The position numbers were made by a program, and so were the translations under genes. Below the pieces are notes generated by a model, which worked only from the letters and a program-made list of their open reading frames with translations, did not search any database and had not been told where the DNA came from. This document shows, in pieces, positions 1 to 10,087 of a stretch of 64,000 nucleotides of DNA; within the stretch, counting starts at the first letter, position 1, and every line of letters starts with the position of its first letter. The stretch lies in assembly GCF_904849725.1 (NCBI RefSeq), contig NC_058523.1:168002689-168066688 (forward strand). The letters are read 5' to 3'. This stretch comes from Hordeum vulgare subsp. vulgare. Taxonomy: Eukaryota > Streptophyta > Magnoliopsida > Poales > Poaceae.

Positions 1-594
1 GTTGGTCATCCCAGCATTTGCCATGAATTGCGCAAGCTCATGGTGGAATCATGTTTGTTCCATGAAAGGAATGTGTGTCCATTCGCACGACCGGACCTCC
101 GTCAATCACGGGGTGGTGAGTCCAGCAGCAAATGATCCACCAACAACCCTCTTGGAATTCTTCTTGGATGAGTCCTCCTCAAGAGGTTAATGTTTCCAAG
201 AACAAATTGCAGAAAAATGGGTCACAAACTAAAGTTAACAAAACTTCACAAGAATGATACCAACTACTCATAAGGTTGCCTATAGCCCAGAACGAGCATT
301 CAAACAACTTGGAAATTCAAGAATTCAACATGCAAGCTCATCTACAGCAGCACCTAGAGTAGCTTATTACTTCTAAGATAAACCACTAAAGCAAAAACTA
401 ATTGGAGGAGTGAGGGAGTTACATACGAAGGAGCAATCCTCCAAAAATATTTTTAGAAACTGAATTTCAAGCAAATAGATCAAAATCCATGGGTTTGAGA
501 GCAAGAACACAACAGAGAGAGAGCTACATAGATTTTTTCTAGAGGTAAGAGAGGCAGTGGTATGAAGGAATACATGAGGGGACCCCCCGAGGGG
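1..594 (-). other. U1 3' internal segment, no recognised gene
   Basis: Sense runs toward base 1. It starts with a CT-rich stretch and continues as leader-like DNA with short open pieces (for example the minus frame at 606-373). Nothing matched a protein I recognise. Its place corresponds to the 3' reading-frame region of element B. Confidence 0.4.
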
Positions 595-655
595 CCCACT
601 AACCACCAGGGTGTGCTTGGTGGGGGTGGCGCACCCTGGTGCCTAGTGGGCACCT
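595..655 (-). promoter_or_regulatory. U1 internal inverted-repeat module
   Basis: The arms at about 595-617 (gcccactaaccaccagggtg) and 633-655 (caccctggtgcctagtgggc) pair over roughly 20 bases with a G-rich loop. The same style of GC-rich inverted repeat sits just upstream of the TATA box in the Athila-type LTRs here. This copy is internal, downstream of protease in sense, followed by a CT-rich leader-like stretch (540-500). No clear TATA box follows it. Possible second-promoter remnant. Confidence 0.45.
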
Positions 656-935
656 TGGACACCCCATGTGATGTTTTCAATTCTAGATATTCTCAAATAT
701 TTAGGAAAAAATCATGTGAAAATTTTAGGTCATTTGGAGAGCTTTTATTTTTGGGCACTTTCAATTGCACGGAGAAATTCAGAAAATAGGATAATCATGA
801 AATTTATTGTATTCAAATAAAAATAACAAGAAAAGTAAAACAGGTACACAGAGTTGTGCCTATTGAATTCATTGACCTCATGCCTCTTGAAAATGATTCA
901 TTAACAAGGTTGATCAAGTCTTATTAACAAACACT

Positions 936-1740
936 TCAATTAGCATGATCCCGAAGAATTTTCAAAACACACCAAGTTAGCTCAATGGGGATGTGCATAT
1001 CCCCAACAATACACATCTCATATTTATTTTCAGTAGTAGGTAAAGGTAGTTGAAACCTTCCATTGGTGGTAGTCGGAGATTTTTCAATAACATTAACACC
1101 ATTCACATGAAATTGTTTCCTCGGAAAATGCACCATATGTTCTTTACCATTGACATGAAAAGTGACCTTGCTTTTGTTGCAATCAATAATAGCCCCTACA
1201 GTATTTAAGAAAGGTCTACCAAGGATAAACGACATGTTGTCATCCTCAGGCATATCAAGTATAAGAAAGTCTGTCAAGATAGTAACATTTGCAACAACAA
1301 CGGGTACGTCCTCACAAATACCGATAGGTATGGCATTTGATTTGTGATCCATTTGCAACGAAATTTCAATACCGGTGAGTTTATTCAAGTCAGATCTTTT
1401 GTATAAGGATAAATGCATAACACTCACACCAGCTCCTAGATCACATAAAGAAGTTTTCACATAGTTACTTTTGATGGAACATGGTATAGTTGGTATTCCT
1501 CAATCTCCCAGCTTTTTAGGTACTCCATTCTCAAAATAATAATTAGCAAGAATGGTAGAGATTTTAGCTTCAGGTATTTTTCTTTTATTAGTGATGATAT
1601 CTTTCATGTGCTTAGCATAAGGGGGCATCTTTCAAAGATTAGTTAAACGAGTATGCAAAAAGACTCGCCTAAGCATTTCAGCAAAGCGTTCAAATTCTTC
1701 ATCATTCTTTTCTTAGTTGGTTTAGGTGGATAAGGCATGG
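936..1740 (-). pseudogene. U1 aspartic protease, broken upstream
   Basis: The frame at 1460-936 carries the retroviral-type active-site motif DLGAGVSVM and, about 80 residues on, ILGRPFLNT, matching the DMGASVSAIP and FGRPFLNT motifs of elements B and F. Upstream, to about 1740, the same protein continues in pieces interrupted by stops (for example FERFAEMLRRVF and ISTILANYYFENGVPKKLGD). The protease would cut the Gag-Pol polyprotein. The frame closes at a stop at about 936, and no RT motif follows. The catalytic Asp-Gly pair is intact even though the rest of the element is decayed. Confidence 0.8.
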
Positions 1741-2007
1741 GTTTTTGAACCAATGGCTCTCTTTATTTACCATGCTTTCTAGCAACAAAATCTCTTTTAT
1801 CATAACATTTGTTCATAGGTTGTGGGTTATCAAGATCAACAAAAGGTTCTATCTCAACATAATTATCTCGTTCTTTATCATTGTTAGGTTAAGCATCTAC
1901 ATGAGCATCATCATTATCATTTTCATTATCACTAGGTGAATGCTCACTACCAGATTGACTTTCAGCATGAGAGATAGAGATATCATTAGCATTGGCAGCA
2001 GGTTTTT

Positions 2008-3646
2008 CTACTTTAGTTCACTAGAAATATGCAAGGTCCTATCATTTTTCTTTTTCTTTTCCTTCCTAGAAGGACTAGGTGCATCAATATTATTTTTTTG
2101 TGAATCTTGTTCAGTTCTTTTAGGATGACCTTCTAGATATTGTGGATCATGAGTCATTGTTCCTCCTCTAGTCAGTACTCTAACGGCATGATCATTCATA
2201 TTATTATTCATTTCATGAAGTAACTCACTTTGAGATTTAGCAACTTGTTCTATTTGGGTTTGAACCATGGAAGCATGTTTTCTTGCACCTCTTACATCAT
2301 TGATGATTCTAAATAACAAGTCACTTAAGCGATCAATCATATGGGAGTTTTATTTCAACTATTTCATGACATAGGAGTTGAAATGGTTTTGCTTTCTAAT
2401 ATAATTATTAAACTAATATAAGCATTGACTACAATGTTTATTGTAAGGGATGTCACCTCATAAAACTTTAAAAGAGAATTTACCTCCATCACTTGTGGTG
2501 GTGTTTTGTGACCATGCATTTCTTCGATAGGGGGTAAATTCTTAACATCTTTAGCTTTAATGCCTTTTTCCTTCATACATTTCTTTGCCTATTGCATAGT
2601 TTCAGGACTAAGGAATAATATACGACTCTTCTTTTGAGTGGGATTAGGCGGTGGTTCAGGAAGTTTTTATTCATCATGATTCTTCAATATATTAGTCAAT
2701 AATTCTTCAACTTGTTCGATAGTTCGTTCCCTGAAAACACAATCAACACAATTATCTAGGTGGTCCCTAGAAGCATCGGTTAGTGCATTATAAATTATAT
2801 CAAGTATTTCATTTTTCTCAATAGGATGATCAAGCAAAGCATTGAATAATTGGAGAAGCCTCCCCCAAGCTTGTGGGAGACTCTCTTCTTCAATTTGCAC
2901 AAAGTTAAGTATTTCGTGCGAGGCACCTTGTTTCTGATGAGCAGTAAACTATTTTTCATGGAAGTAATAAATCATATCATGGTGACTAAGCACACAACCA
3001 GGAGCAAGGGTATTGTACCAAATCTTAGCATCATCCTTTAATGAGAACGGAAATAATTTGAGAATATAGTAGTAGCAATTTTTTTCATTATGAGTAAAAA
3101 GGGTGGATATATCATTTAGCTTAGTGAGATGTGCCACAATAGTTTCATTTTCATAGCCATGAAAAGGATCTGATTCAACCAAAGTAATTATCTCTGGGTC
3201 GACAAAGAATTCATAATCCTTATCGGTAACAAAGATAGGTGAATTTGCCAACTTAGGATCATATTCCATTCTAGCATTCAAGGATTTTTATTTTAACTTG
3301 CACAGTAGGTACTTTAGATCTTCTCTATCCTCACAAGCAATAAAGTCTCTAGCTATTTCTTGAACCATAACAAAACCTTGAGGTATTTGACGTATTTCAG
3401 TTCTAGGATAGCCATGTCTAAAAGGTATTTCAATATTTTCAGTTGAAAAGACTTCATCAGTTTCAGCATGCTCAATTCTTTAGCTCTAGCAAGTTGTTCA
3501 TCAAGAAATTCACTTAGTGGCACAATATCATCAAGCAAGGTACTAACATCATCATAAGCATTATTCATAGCCAAGGTAGCATCATCAATAACTTGCGACA
3601 TATCATGATTAATAGCATGTGGTGGTGGTGTTGCAAGTCTATTCAA
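2008..3646 (-). pseudogene. gag: U1 gag, broken
   Basis: Minus-strand frames 3646-3353, 3281-2949, 2900-2667, 2576-2364 and 2340-2008 follow each other as pieces of one Athila-type gag. The best-preserved piece contains FPFSLKDDAKIWYNTL, the tryptophan-containing retrotransposon gag core, followed downstream by LPQAWGRLLQLF. A lysine-rich stretch closes the last piece. At least three stops and two frame changes separate the pieces. The product would be the capsid-type protein that packages element RNA in the cytoplasm. No zinc knuckle was seen. Cross-clade gag conservation is low, so the assignment rests on order (primer site, gag, protease) and on the similar core in B and F. Confidence 0.75.
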
Positions 3647-3792
3647 AACAGAGGGTGAATCAAGTGCAGAGCTAGAAGGCAGTTCCTTACCCCCCTCGTC
3701 TTAGAGTGAACGATCTTGGTTCTAGGATCATTCAGATTCTTCATAGTGATTAATAAATATATATCCCAAGTGACTAAGCAAATATAGCTATG

Positions 3793-3813
3793 CTCCACAG
3801 CAACGACACCAGA
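3793..3813 (-). other. U1 primer binding site (tRNA-Asp type, degraded)
   Basis: In sense this reads TGGTGTCGTTGCTGTGGAG. It differs at a few bases from the Athila-type site TGGCGCCGTTGCCGGGGA seen intact in element F. It lies 8 bases inside the LTR end. Confidence 0.7.
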
Positions 3814-3821
3814 AACATTCT

Positions 3822-5250
3822 TGATAACCCTCAAGTATATGGGATCGCAATAGTTTTCGAGGGTACAGTATTCAACCCAAATTTATAGATTCGACACAAG
3901 GGGAGCCAAAGAATATTTGCATGTATTAGCAGATGAGTTGTCTATTCAACCACACATGGAGATTTAGTATCTGCAAAGCAGTTATCAGTAGCACAGTAAT
4001 ATGATAGTTTTGATAGTAGTGGTGATAGTAGCAGCAGTAATGGTAACAGTAGAAGTAGTAACAATAACAATGGTAGTAGTTTCGTAGCAGTTGTAATAGC
4101 AGTAGAAACAGTAGTAACTTAGCAAGGCCAATACGTGGAAAACTTGTAGGCACTGGATCGGTGATAATGGTGGATAATATTCATCATATATCAGCCATAA
4201 CATAGGGTGACACAGAACTAGCTGCCGTTCATCGATATAACGTAGGCATGTATTCCTTAAATAGTCATACGTGCTTATGGAAAAGAACTTGCATGACATC
4301 TTCTGTCCTACCCTCCTGTGGTAGCGGGGTCCATAAGGAAACTAAGGGATATTAAGGCCTCCTTTTAATAGAGTACCAGAACAAAGCATTAACACAAAGT
4401 AAATACATGAACTCGTCGTACTATGCTAATCATCGAAAGGAATCCCAATTATTGTCACTTTGGGTATGCAGATCCTAAGACGTAGTAGGTGCATATAACT
4501 TGCAATATCGGATCAAGAACATAGATATAATGGTGAAAACATAAACGGTTCAGATCTGAAATCATGGCACTCGTGTACTAGTGACAAGCATTAAGCATGG
4601 CAAAGTCATATCAACATCAATCTCCGAACATAGTGTATACTAGGCATCAAGCCCTAAGAAAACTAACTCGACGACATGATGAATCTCATCCAGCTCTTCA
4701 CCGACCAGCAAGCCTACGAAGGGATTACTCACTCCCGGTGGAGAGCATCATGGAATTGGCGATGAAGGAGGGTTGGGGATGACGAAGACCAAAGATTCCC
4801 CTCTTCGGAGCCCCAAAAGGACTCCAGATTAGGCCTCCGGATGATGAACAGGAGGTGGTGGCGGCTCTGTATCGTGAAATGCATTGAAACTTCCTCTATT
4901 ATTTTCCCCCCAAAATACGATTTTATAGCACTGGAATTTAGGTAAGTGGAGCCCCGTGGGCCCCACTAGACACCAGGCCGTGCTAGGGGGCTGGCGCATC
5001 TTGGTGCCTTGTAGGCGCCCGGGGCCACCCCTCTGGTGGGTCATGGTTCCAGTAGTTTTCTTTTATTTCATCAAAAATCTCCAAAAAGTTCCATTCCATT
5101 CCGAGAAATTCTATTTGTGGAAAAAACAACACCATGGTAACTCTGCTGAAAAGAGTGTCAGTCCGGGTTAGTGTCATTCAAATCATGCAAATTAGGGTCC
5201 AAAACAAGAGCAAAAGTGATAGGAAAAATAGATACGATGGAGACGTATCA
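3822..5250 (-). repeat. U1 5' LTR
   Basis: The 1.4-kb LTR is bounded by TGATACGTCTCC (sense, at 5250) and a GGGTTATCA end at 3822, next to the primer site. It contains an inverted repeat at 4958-4983 and 4994-5020, the same kind of module found in the other Athila-type LTRs of the window. The partner LTR lies outside the window, so the two cannot be compared. Confidence 0.78.
4008..4120. repeat. AGT/AGC/AAC-type trinucleotide-rich tract
   Basis: About 110 bases made of imperfect trinucleotides (agtagtgg, agcagcag, aacaataac and similar) lie inside the U1 LTR. It looks like an eroded microsatellite. It opens short frames rich in Tyr, Cys or Thr on the minus strand that are not genes. Confidence 0.75.
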
Positions 5251-5453
5251 ATGCCCAGACCCTCGCTGAACCACAAGACGAGCGCATCGACAGTAATCTT
5301 GTCACCCCACCCACGCACTGGTCTACACCGGCTGCTGGTTGGGTAAACTAAATTCATATGTTGCCTTTCTAGTGGATACATGTGAGTGCTAGGTCGGAGC
5401 AATGGCTTGAGATTCCCAAGGGATCACTCTTATCTCGGTTTGCCAAAACGTGA

Positions 5454-5804
5454 AAATGCACGTCCATTGAGGAGACTGAGGTGGAAGCTGTCCTCTACGG
5501 TTTGAAGGAATTAGCAAGGTTATATCAAGGGAGAATCATCATGGAGACCAATACCGCTTCAGTTGGTAGAGAACTGCGGAATAGCATGAGATGCGTGTGA
5601 GAACGCTTCCCCATCGTGAATGACATTAAGAAAACACTGGAGCTTTGTACTGATTATCACATTAGTGTGATTGGGAGGAACCTAAATAAACTGGCCCACG
5701 AGCTGGCCTTCCGAGCAAGAACCTCAAGCAACCAGACACTAGTAGGCCTAGTCCTAGAGAATCCATATGTTTTGTTGTTAGGCGTGTGTAACACAAACCA
5801 TTGA
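5454..5804 (+). pseudogene. RNase H-like (RVT_3-type) domain fragment
   Basis: One plus frame reads EETEVEAVLYGLKELARLYQ, then IIMETNTASVGRELR, a TGA stop after RCV, then ISVIGRNLNKLAHELAFRAR, ending about 5804. This order (E-x-E-A, then ETD-like, then R-x-x-N-x-x-AHELA) is that of the plant RNase H-fold domain (Pfam RVT_3) found in LINE-like proteins and many stand-alone grass genes. The N-terminal aspartate strand is missing and the usual ETD is ETN. No poly-A tail or start codon is evident. It lies just outside the U1 LTR end (5250) and before the X LTR. It is a relic, either a LINE fragment or a captured host fragment. Confidence 0.6.
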
Positions 5805-6079
5805 GTAGCGTGTTACTCACTAGATGTAAAAAACACTGTCATGGTAAGCCTCTAACCTCCACATCCTAGCGAACCGTTGTTTGGCTAAGTTACCGATTGC
5901 TCAACCCTTTTTGTAGTGTTTCTAAGTACACATGCAGGTTGTTCCATGTGATAACATGAATATCTTTGGGACATCATAATATTATCTCTATTTAATTTGA
6001 TGCACCTATACATTTGGTAAAAGGTGGAATGCTTGGCCTTTTTCTCAGTGTTTTGTTCCACCTTTACCGCTCTAGTTAC

Positions 6080-7340
6080 TTGTGTACCATTGTTATGTTC
6101 CGTATGGAGCGCTCCTAACAAGCTTGGGGTTGTTATGGGTACCCCCTTGATTTTTGTTTTGGGAAAAAACTCTTCCGGCTAGGCCAAACATTGGCACTGT
6201 ATTTTTCTTAACAACCCAATAAAATTTGCATAGGGCATGATCACTTCGTGGATAATTTAATCAACAACCCGGGCCAGTGCTCATCAGGAGTGTTGGTCCA
6301 AACGGGAACACTATGGAGCACCACGGGGAAACTCGGGGTGTGATTTTAATCGCAGGCTTTGCCATCTGGTAGTGCCCTGAGAAAGATATACACACGACTT
6401 TGGGATGTGGCCTGTTGGGCTGTCTTGTTGGATTTATTTTACCTTTAGCGGATGTCTTGTGCAGCGGGATGCCGATGATACTTTGGGCTATCTTGAGGTT
6501 AAGGTTTCCCATGCACCTAGTGGCTAGTTTGTGATTGATGAGTTGGCGTTCCCCTGCAGTGTTAAATCTTTCTAAGAGTCGTGCATGTGGTTATGTGGCA
6601 ACTTGGAAATTTGTTTAACTCTCTGTTATAGCAAACTTGAAGTAAACTCAATTAAAATACACCAACCGTGTGCGTAACCATGACCGTATCTTCTTGTTAG
6701 GATTGTACCAAGAAGGGAACAACGTGGGGTTATGTTTGACTCATAAGTAGGTGTTCAGGTTCACTTCTTGATCATTACTAGTTCACGTCTATTTATGTGT
6801 AGATCACTCTTCTAAGTCTTGTACTCGTAAGTTAGCCACTCAAATAAATGCTTAGTGCTTGTTGCAGCCTCACCACTTAACTATACCTCACCCATTAAGC
6901 TTTGCTACTCTTTATACCCTTGGTAATGAGATTGTTGAGTCCTATTGGCTCACATATTACTACAACAACAGTTGCAGGTACAGGTAGTGTGATGCTTTGA
7001 CATGAGAGCGATGCTTGTTTGATTTTTAGTTCTTCTTGTTCTTCTTCATCGATCATAGGATGGGTTCCAGGATGGCAGCCTAAGATAGCAAGATGGATGT
7101 CGCTTTTATCATTTGATTTTGTGTGTAGTTGGACAATGCTTTTTATGTTTGATGATTTGTATGGATGCTTGTATCGAAATGATCATGATTTAGCTTGTGG
7201 CGAAGCCAATTCCATGTACTCATCTCCACTTTGAATGTACTTGTAACAACATCCATTCTTGCGAAATGACGAGATGCACTTCCATCCCTATCAAGGCCCT
7301 CAGCCCCGGATGAGGATAGTACCGCATCTTGGCCATTACA
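6080..7340 (+). repeat. X: 5' LTR of an old Gypsy-like element (start uncertain)
   Basis: The right end is fixed by ...ggccattaca at 7340, followed two bases later by a degraded tRNA-Met-type primer site. The order of blocks (a short CCCCCTTGAT block near 6143, the CGGGCCAGTGCTC block near 6269, a CACCAACCGTGTGCG block near 6660) matches a common Triticeae Gypsy LTR as I remember it. The left boundary is a guess: it could lie anywhere between about 5805 and 6080. The intervening 5805-6079 holds nothing I recognise. No partner LTR is in the window. Confidence 0.5.
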
Positions 7341-7342
7341 AG

Positions 7343-7665
7343 TTGTTACGAGAGCACTACCGACCTAGGAGCCTCGTTGATTGATCTATCTTGGCCGAGT
7401 CGAGTCTAGTGAAAAAAAATATTTTGAGTCTAGTTATATATCGGAGAGTAGGATTCTTTGTACTCCTCTTCCCTGCTCACGTGAGGAATCGTGCCATAGG
7501 AATTCTAATTCAACCCCTCTTCCGAGTCAATTCTTTTTAAATCGCGCAGGTATTTTGGAAACTATACGATGTTGTTTTGACAGATTTTGTTTCAGATGCC
7601 TCCTATCAATTTGGGATAGAAGTGTGTCGGGATACGACAATCTATGGGACCAACAAGGTCCCTTT
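7343..7665 (+). other. X primer site and leader, cut off by element A
   Basis: 7343-7356 (ttgttacgagagca) is a mutated TTGGTATCAGAGCA, the initiator-tRNA-Met primer site of many plant Gypsy and Copia elements. About 300 bases of leader follow, with an ATG near 7594 that could have opened gag (MPPINLG, then stop). The element is then interrupted by A at 7670. I could not recognise its continuation right of A (58443 onward). Confidence 0.5.
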
Positions 7666-7670
7666 GTGGT

Positions 7671-9250
7671 TCATACATCTCCATGATATATAATTTTTTA
7701 TTGTTCCATGTTGATATATTATCATCCTAGGATACTTTTTCGGTCATAATTCACCAATTTATATTATTTTTGAGCACTAACCTATTAACCCAGTGCCTAG
7801 TGCCACTTGTTGTTTTCTACGTTTTTTTACTTTTTAGGTTTACTGTACCAAACGAAGTCCAATTGCCCTAATTTTTTTATAATTTTTTCTGGACCAAAAG
7901 AAGATCTCGAAGCTTCACGAGGAGGCCAGAAGCCCCACAAGGGAGGCATAAGCCAACAGGGCCTGGCCAAAGGGTGGACGTGCCCTGATGGCTTGTCCCT
8001 CCCTGGTGGCCCTACTTCCTCCAATCTCTGGCCTATAAATTCACATATATTCCAAAAACCCTAAATATTTGAGAGAAACACTTTTTTCGTTGTTGCAAGT
8101 CTGTGTTCCACGGTGATCCCATCTGGATCTTCGTTACGACACTCTATGCTACGGGGGATGTATCATGGAGGGCCTGTTCATAAACCTTGCTTCACTCGTG
8201 ATGTTCTGTGAGTATTTCACCACACACCTATTGGTTAGTAGTTAGTATCTCGATGGTTATATTGCTCTCTTTTGATCTTCAATAGAATGATCAACGCACC
8301 TTCGATTTGATCTATCAGATGTAATTCTTTTGTATGGTGTGTTTTTTGGGATCCGATGAATTGTGCGTTTATGTTCAAATTATTCATGAAATGTATTTGA
8401 GTCTTCTCTGAAATTATTATGATTCTTATTTGCATGATCATCATAGCTTCATAATTCATTCCGATCTATTGAACTGCTTTGGCCAAGTAGTTTGGTATTT
8501 CTTGAGCGAGCGGGGTGCGTTGTAGTGGCTTCAACCTCACAAGTTTCTATATCCTAGTGATAGAAGGGGACAACTTGCATATTTGTGTTGCTGCCACTAA
8601 GGATAAAACATGGGGGTTATTCATATTAGCTGAGTTTACTTTGTCTACATCATGTCATCCTTCTCCAAGCATTACTCTATTTGTCATGAATTTAATACAT
8701 AGAGAGGCAAGCATAGAAGCGCTCTTTAGGTGGAGTAATGGTAGTAGGTGGATGTAGGAGTCATCCTATTTTCTTATGGACGTGATGACTATATACACAT
8801 GATCATTGCCGTGAAAATCGCATAACTATCCGTTGTTCTGTCAATTGCCCAACAGCAATTTGTTTACCCACCATATGTTGCTTTCATGAGAGATGCCACT
8901 AGAGAACACTATGGCTCCCGGGTCTATTCACTTATATATTCAGAAAACTTATAGTTTACTTTCTGTTATTATTTGTCCTTTATTTTATTTTTCAGTTAAC
9001 AATTCTCTACAATTATCTACATACATCATTTTCTTGCAAATAACGTGATCAAGGGGATTGAAAACCCTCCTGCCCGCGTTGGGTGCAAGTTATTTGCTCT
9101 TTTGTGTGCAACCACTGAAGATGGTTGAGGATTGATATTCCTATTGGTTCGATGAACCTTGGTTTCATAACTGAGATAAATACTTACATGTATTGTGTTG
9201 CAGTTACCCGTTCCTCTTCACGTAAAACCCAACGCAGGTCACAAGTATGA
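7671..9250 (+). repeat. A 5' LTR
   Basis: Starts tcatacatctcc (a mutated TGATACGTCTCC) and ends ...caagtatga before the primer site. It is 1.58 kb. Compared with the right LTR it retains about 520 bases (roughly 8033-8555) that the other copy has lost, including the TATA box. Confidence 0.8.
7952..8042 (+). promoter_or_regulatory. A LTR promoter: inverted repeat then TATA box
   Basis: Inverted-repeat arms gccaacagggc and gccctgatggc flank 7952-7993. About 40 bases later cctataaattc (8032-8042) is a good TATA box, followed by a leader with gagagaaaca. The same arrangement occurs in the B, C and D LTRs. Confidence 0.6.
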
Positions 9251-9259
9251 GGAAGGATT

Positions 9260-9279
9260 TCTCGCATCGCCGGTGTGGA
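9260..9279 (+). other. A primer binding site (degraded tRNA-Asp type)
   Basis: The sequence tctcgcatcgccggtgtgga aligns with TCTGGCGCCGTTGCCGGGGA at most positions and sits just inside the LTR end. Confidence 0.6.
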
Positions 9280-9457
9280 ATATCATCACCAACTATCAAG
9301 TAACTTCACACAAATTATAATTCAGTTGTTCCTCTTTTTATTTTCTGTTATATTTTGCTAGCTTCATAAAAAAAATTCTAATTTGCTTGCTTGACTAGTT
9401 ATGTTATCTTTATCTTTGTCACACCAAAACAGAAAGTAAATGCAAAACATAAGATAA

Positions 9458-10087
9458 AGGGATCCTAATCCACGAGCTAATCTTTTCGAAAGACCCGATT
9501 ATGTTGAAACAATTGCCCATGGGAGTGCACTTGATTTATGAGGTCTTTCTTGAAAATCATGACTCTAAAAACTGTGGAATTTATAAAGTGATTCATGATA
9601 GTTCCTTGAATGAAAAGCATGATTGCCATGTTGTTAGCATAAATTCTATGAATATCAATTGTGCTAATGATCATGATTGGGTTTATAATAATGATATTTC
9701 TTATGATCTTGATGATTCTTCTCTTCTTGGTGAATCTATTATTGATAATGATATTTGCAATGCAAAAAGTGGGTTTGGAGAGGTCGTGACTTTAGTTGAC
9801 ATTAATCCCACTATCTTGTAAGATTACAAACTTTTATGCATGTGGATCGTGATGACAGTATTTTATATGATAGATATATTGCTAAATTTGATTATGATCA
9901 TACATGTAATTATTATGAGTGAGGGAAATATAATTATAGTAATTTTCATGTTACTCACTTACCTCTCTTCATGTTGAAATTGTCAATGCTTCCTTCTTCC
10001 TATTTGCATATGCTTGATATTTGTTGTATTGATAATTTGTTTTCCCATAAAATTCCTATGCATAGGAATTATGTTAGACTTAAATGA
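9458..10087 (+). pseudogene. A orphan frame (copy of the A/C/D protein), broken
   Basis: Translation starting at a mutated initiator (AGG where C has ATG) gives DPNPRANLFERPDYVETIA, then a stop and a frame change. It continues in the frame of 9501-9821 with SLNEKHDC and SGFGEVVTLVD, another shift, and ends near FSHKIPMHRN and VRLK. This parallels the intact 225-residue frame of element C along its length. Function is unknown: no gag, protease, RT or envelope motif was recognised. Lesions include the lost start, a TGA near 9538, shifts and a stop after NPTIL. It occupies the first coding position after the primer site, where gag would normally lie. Confidence 0.75.

Larger units (their letters stand above)
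1..5250 (-). mobile_element. U1: Athila-type Gypsy retrotransposon, left-truncated by the window
   Basis: Reading on the minus strand, an LTR beginning TGATACGTCTCC (5250) is followed by a tRNA-Asp-type primer site, a degenerate gag, an aspartic protease and a noncoding 3' part that leaves the window at base 1. No reverse transcriptase, RNase H or integrase is visible between protease and the 3' part, so this is a gag-protease derivative or an element that lost pol. Its 3' LTR and left target duplication are outside the window. Many stops and shifts show that it is old. The clade assignment rests on the primer site and protease style. The closer name (Sabrina/WHAM-like) is memory only. Confidence 0.8.

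Noticed and set aside
3926..4299. Tyr/Cys- and Thr-rich minus frames
   Set aside because: Translation of the trinucleotide-rich tract in the U1 LTR.
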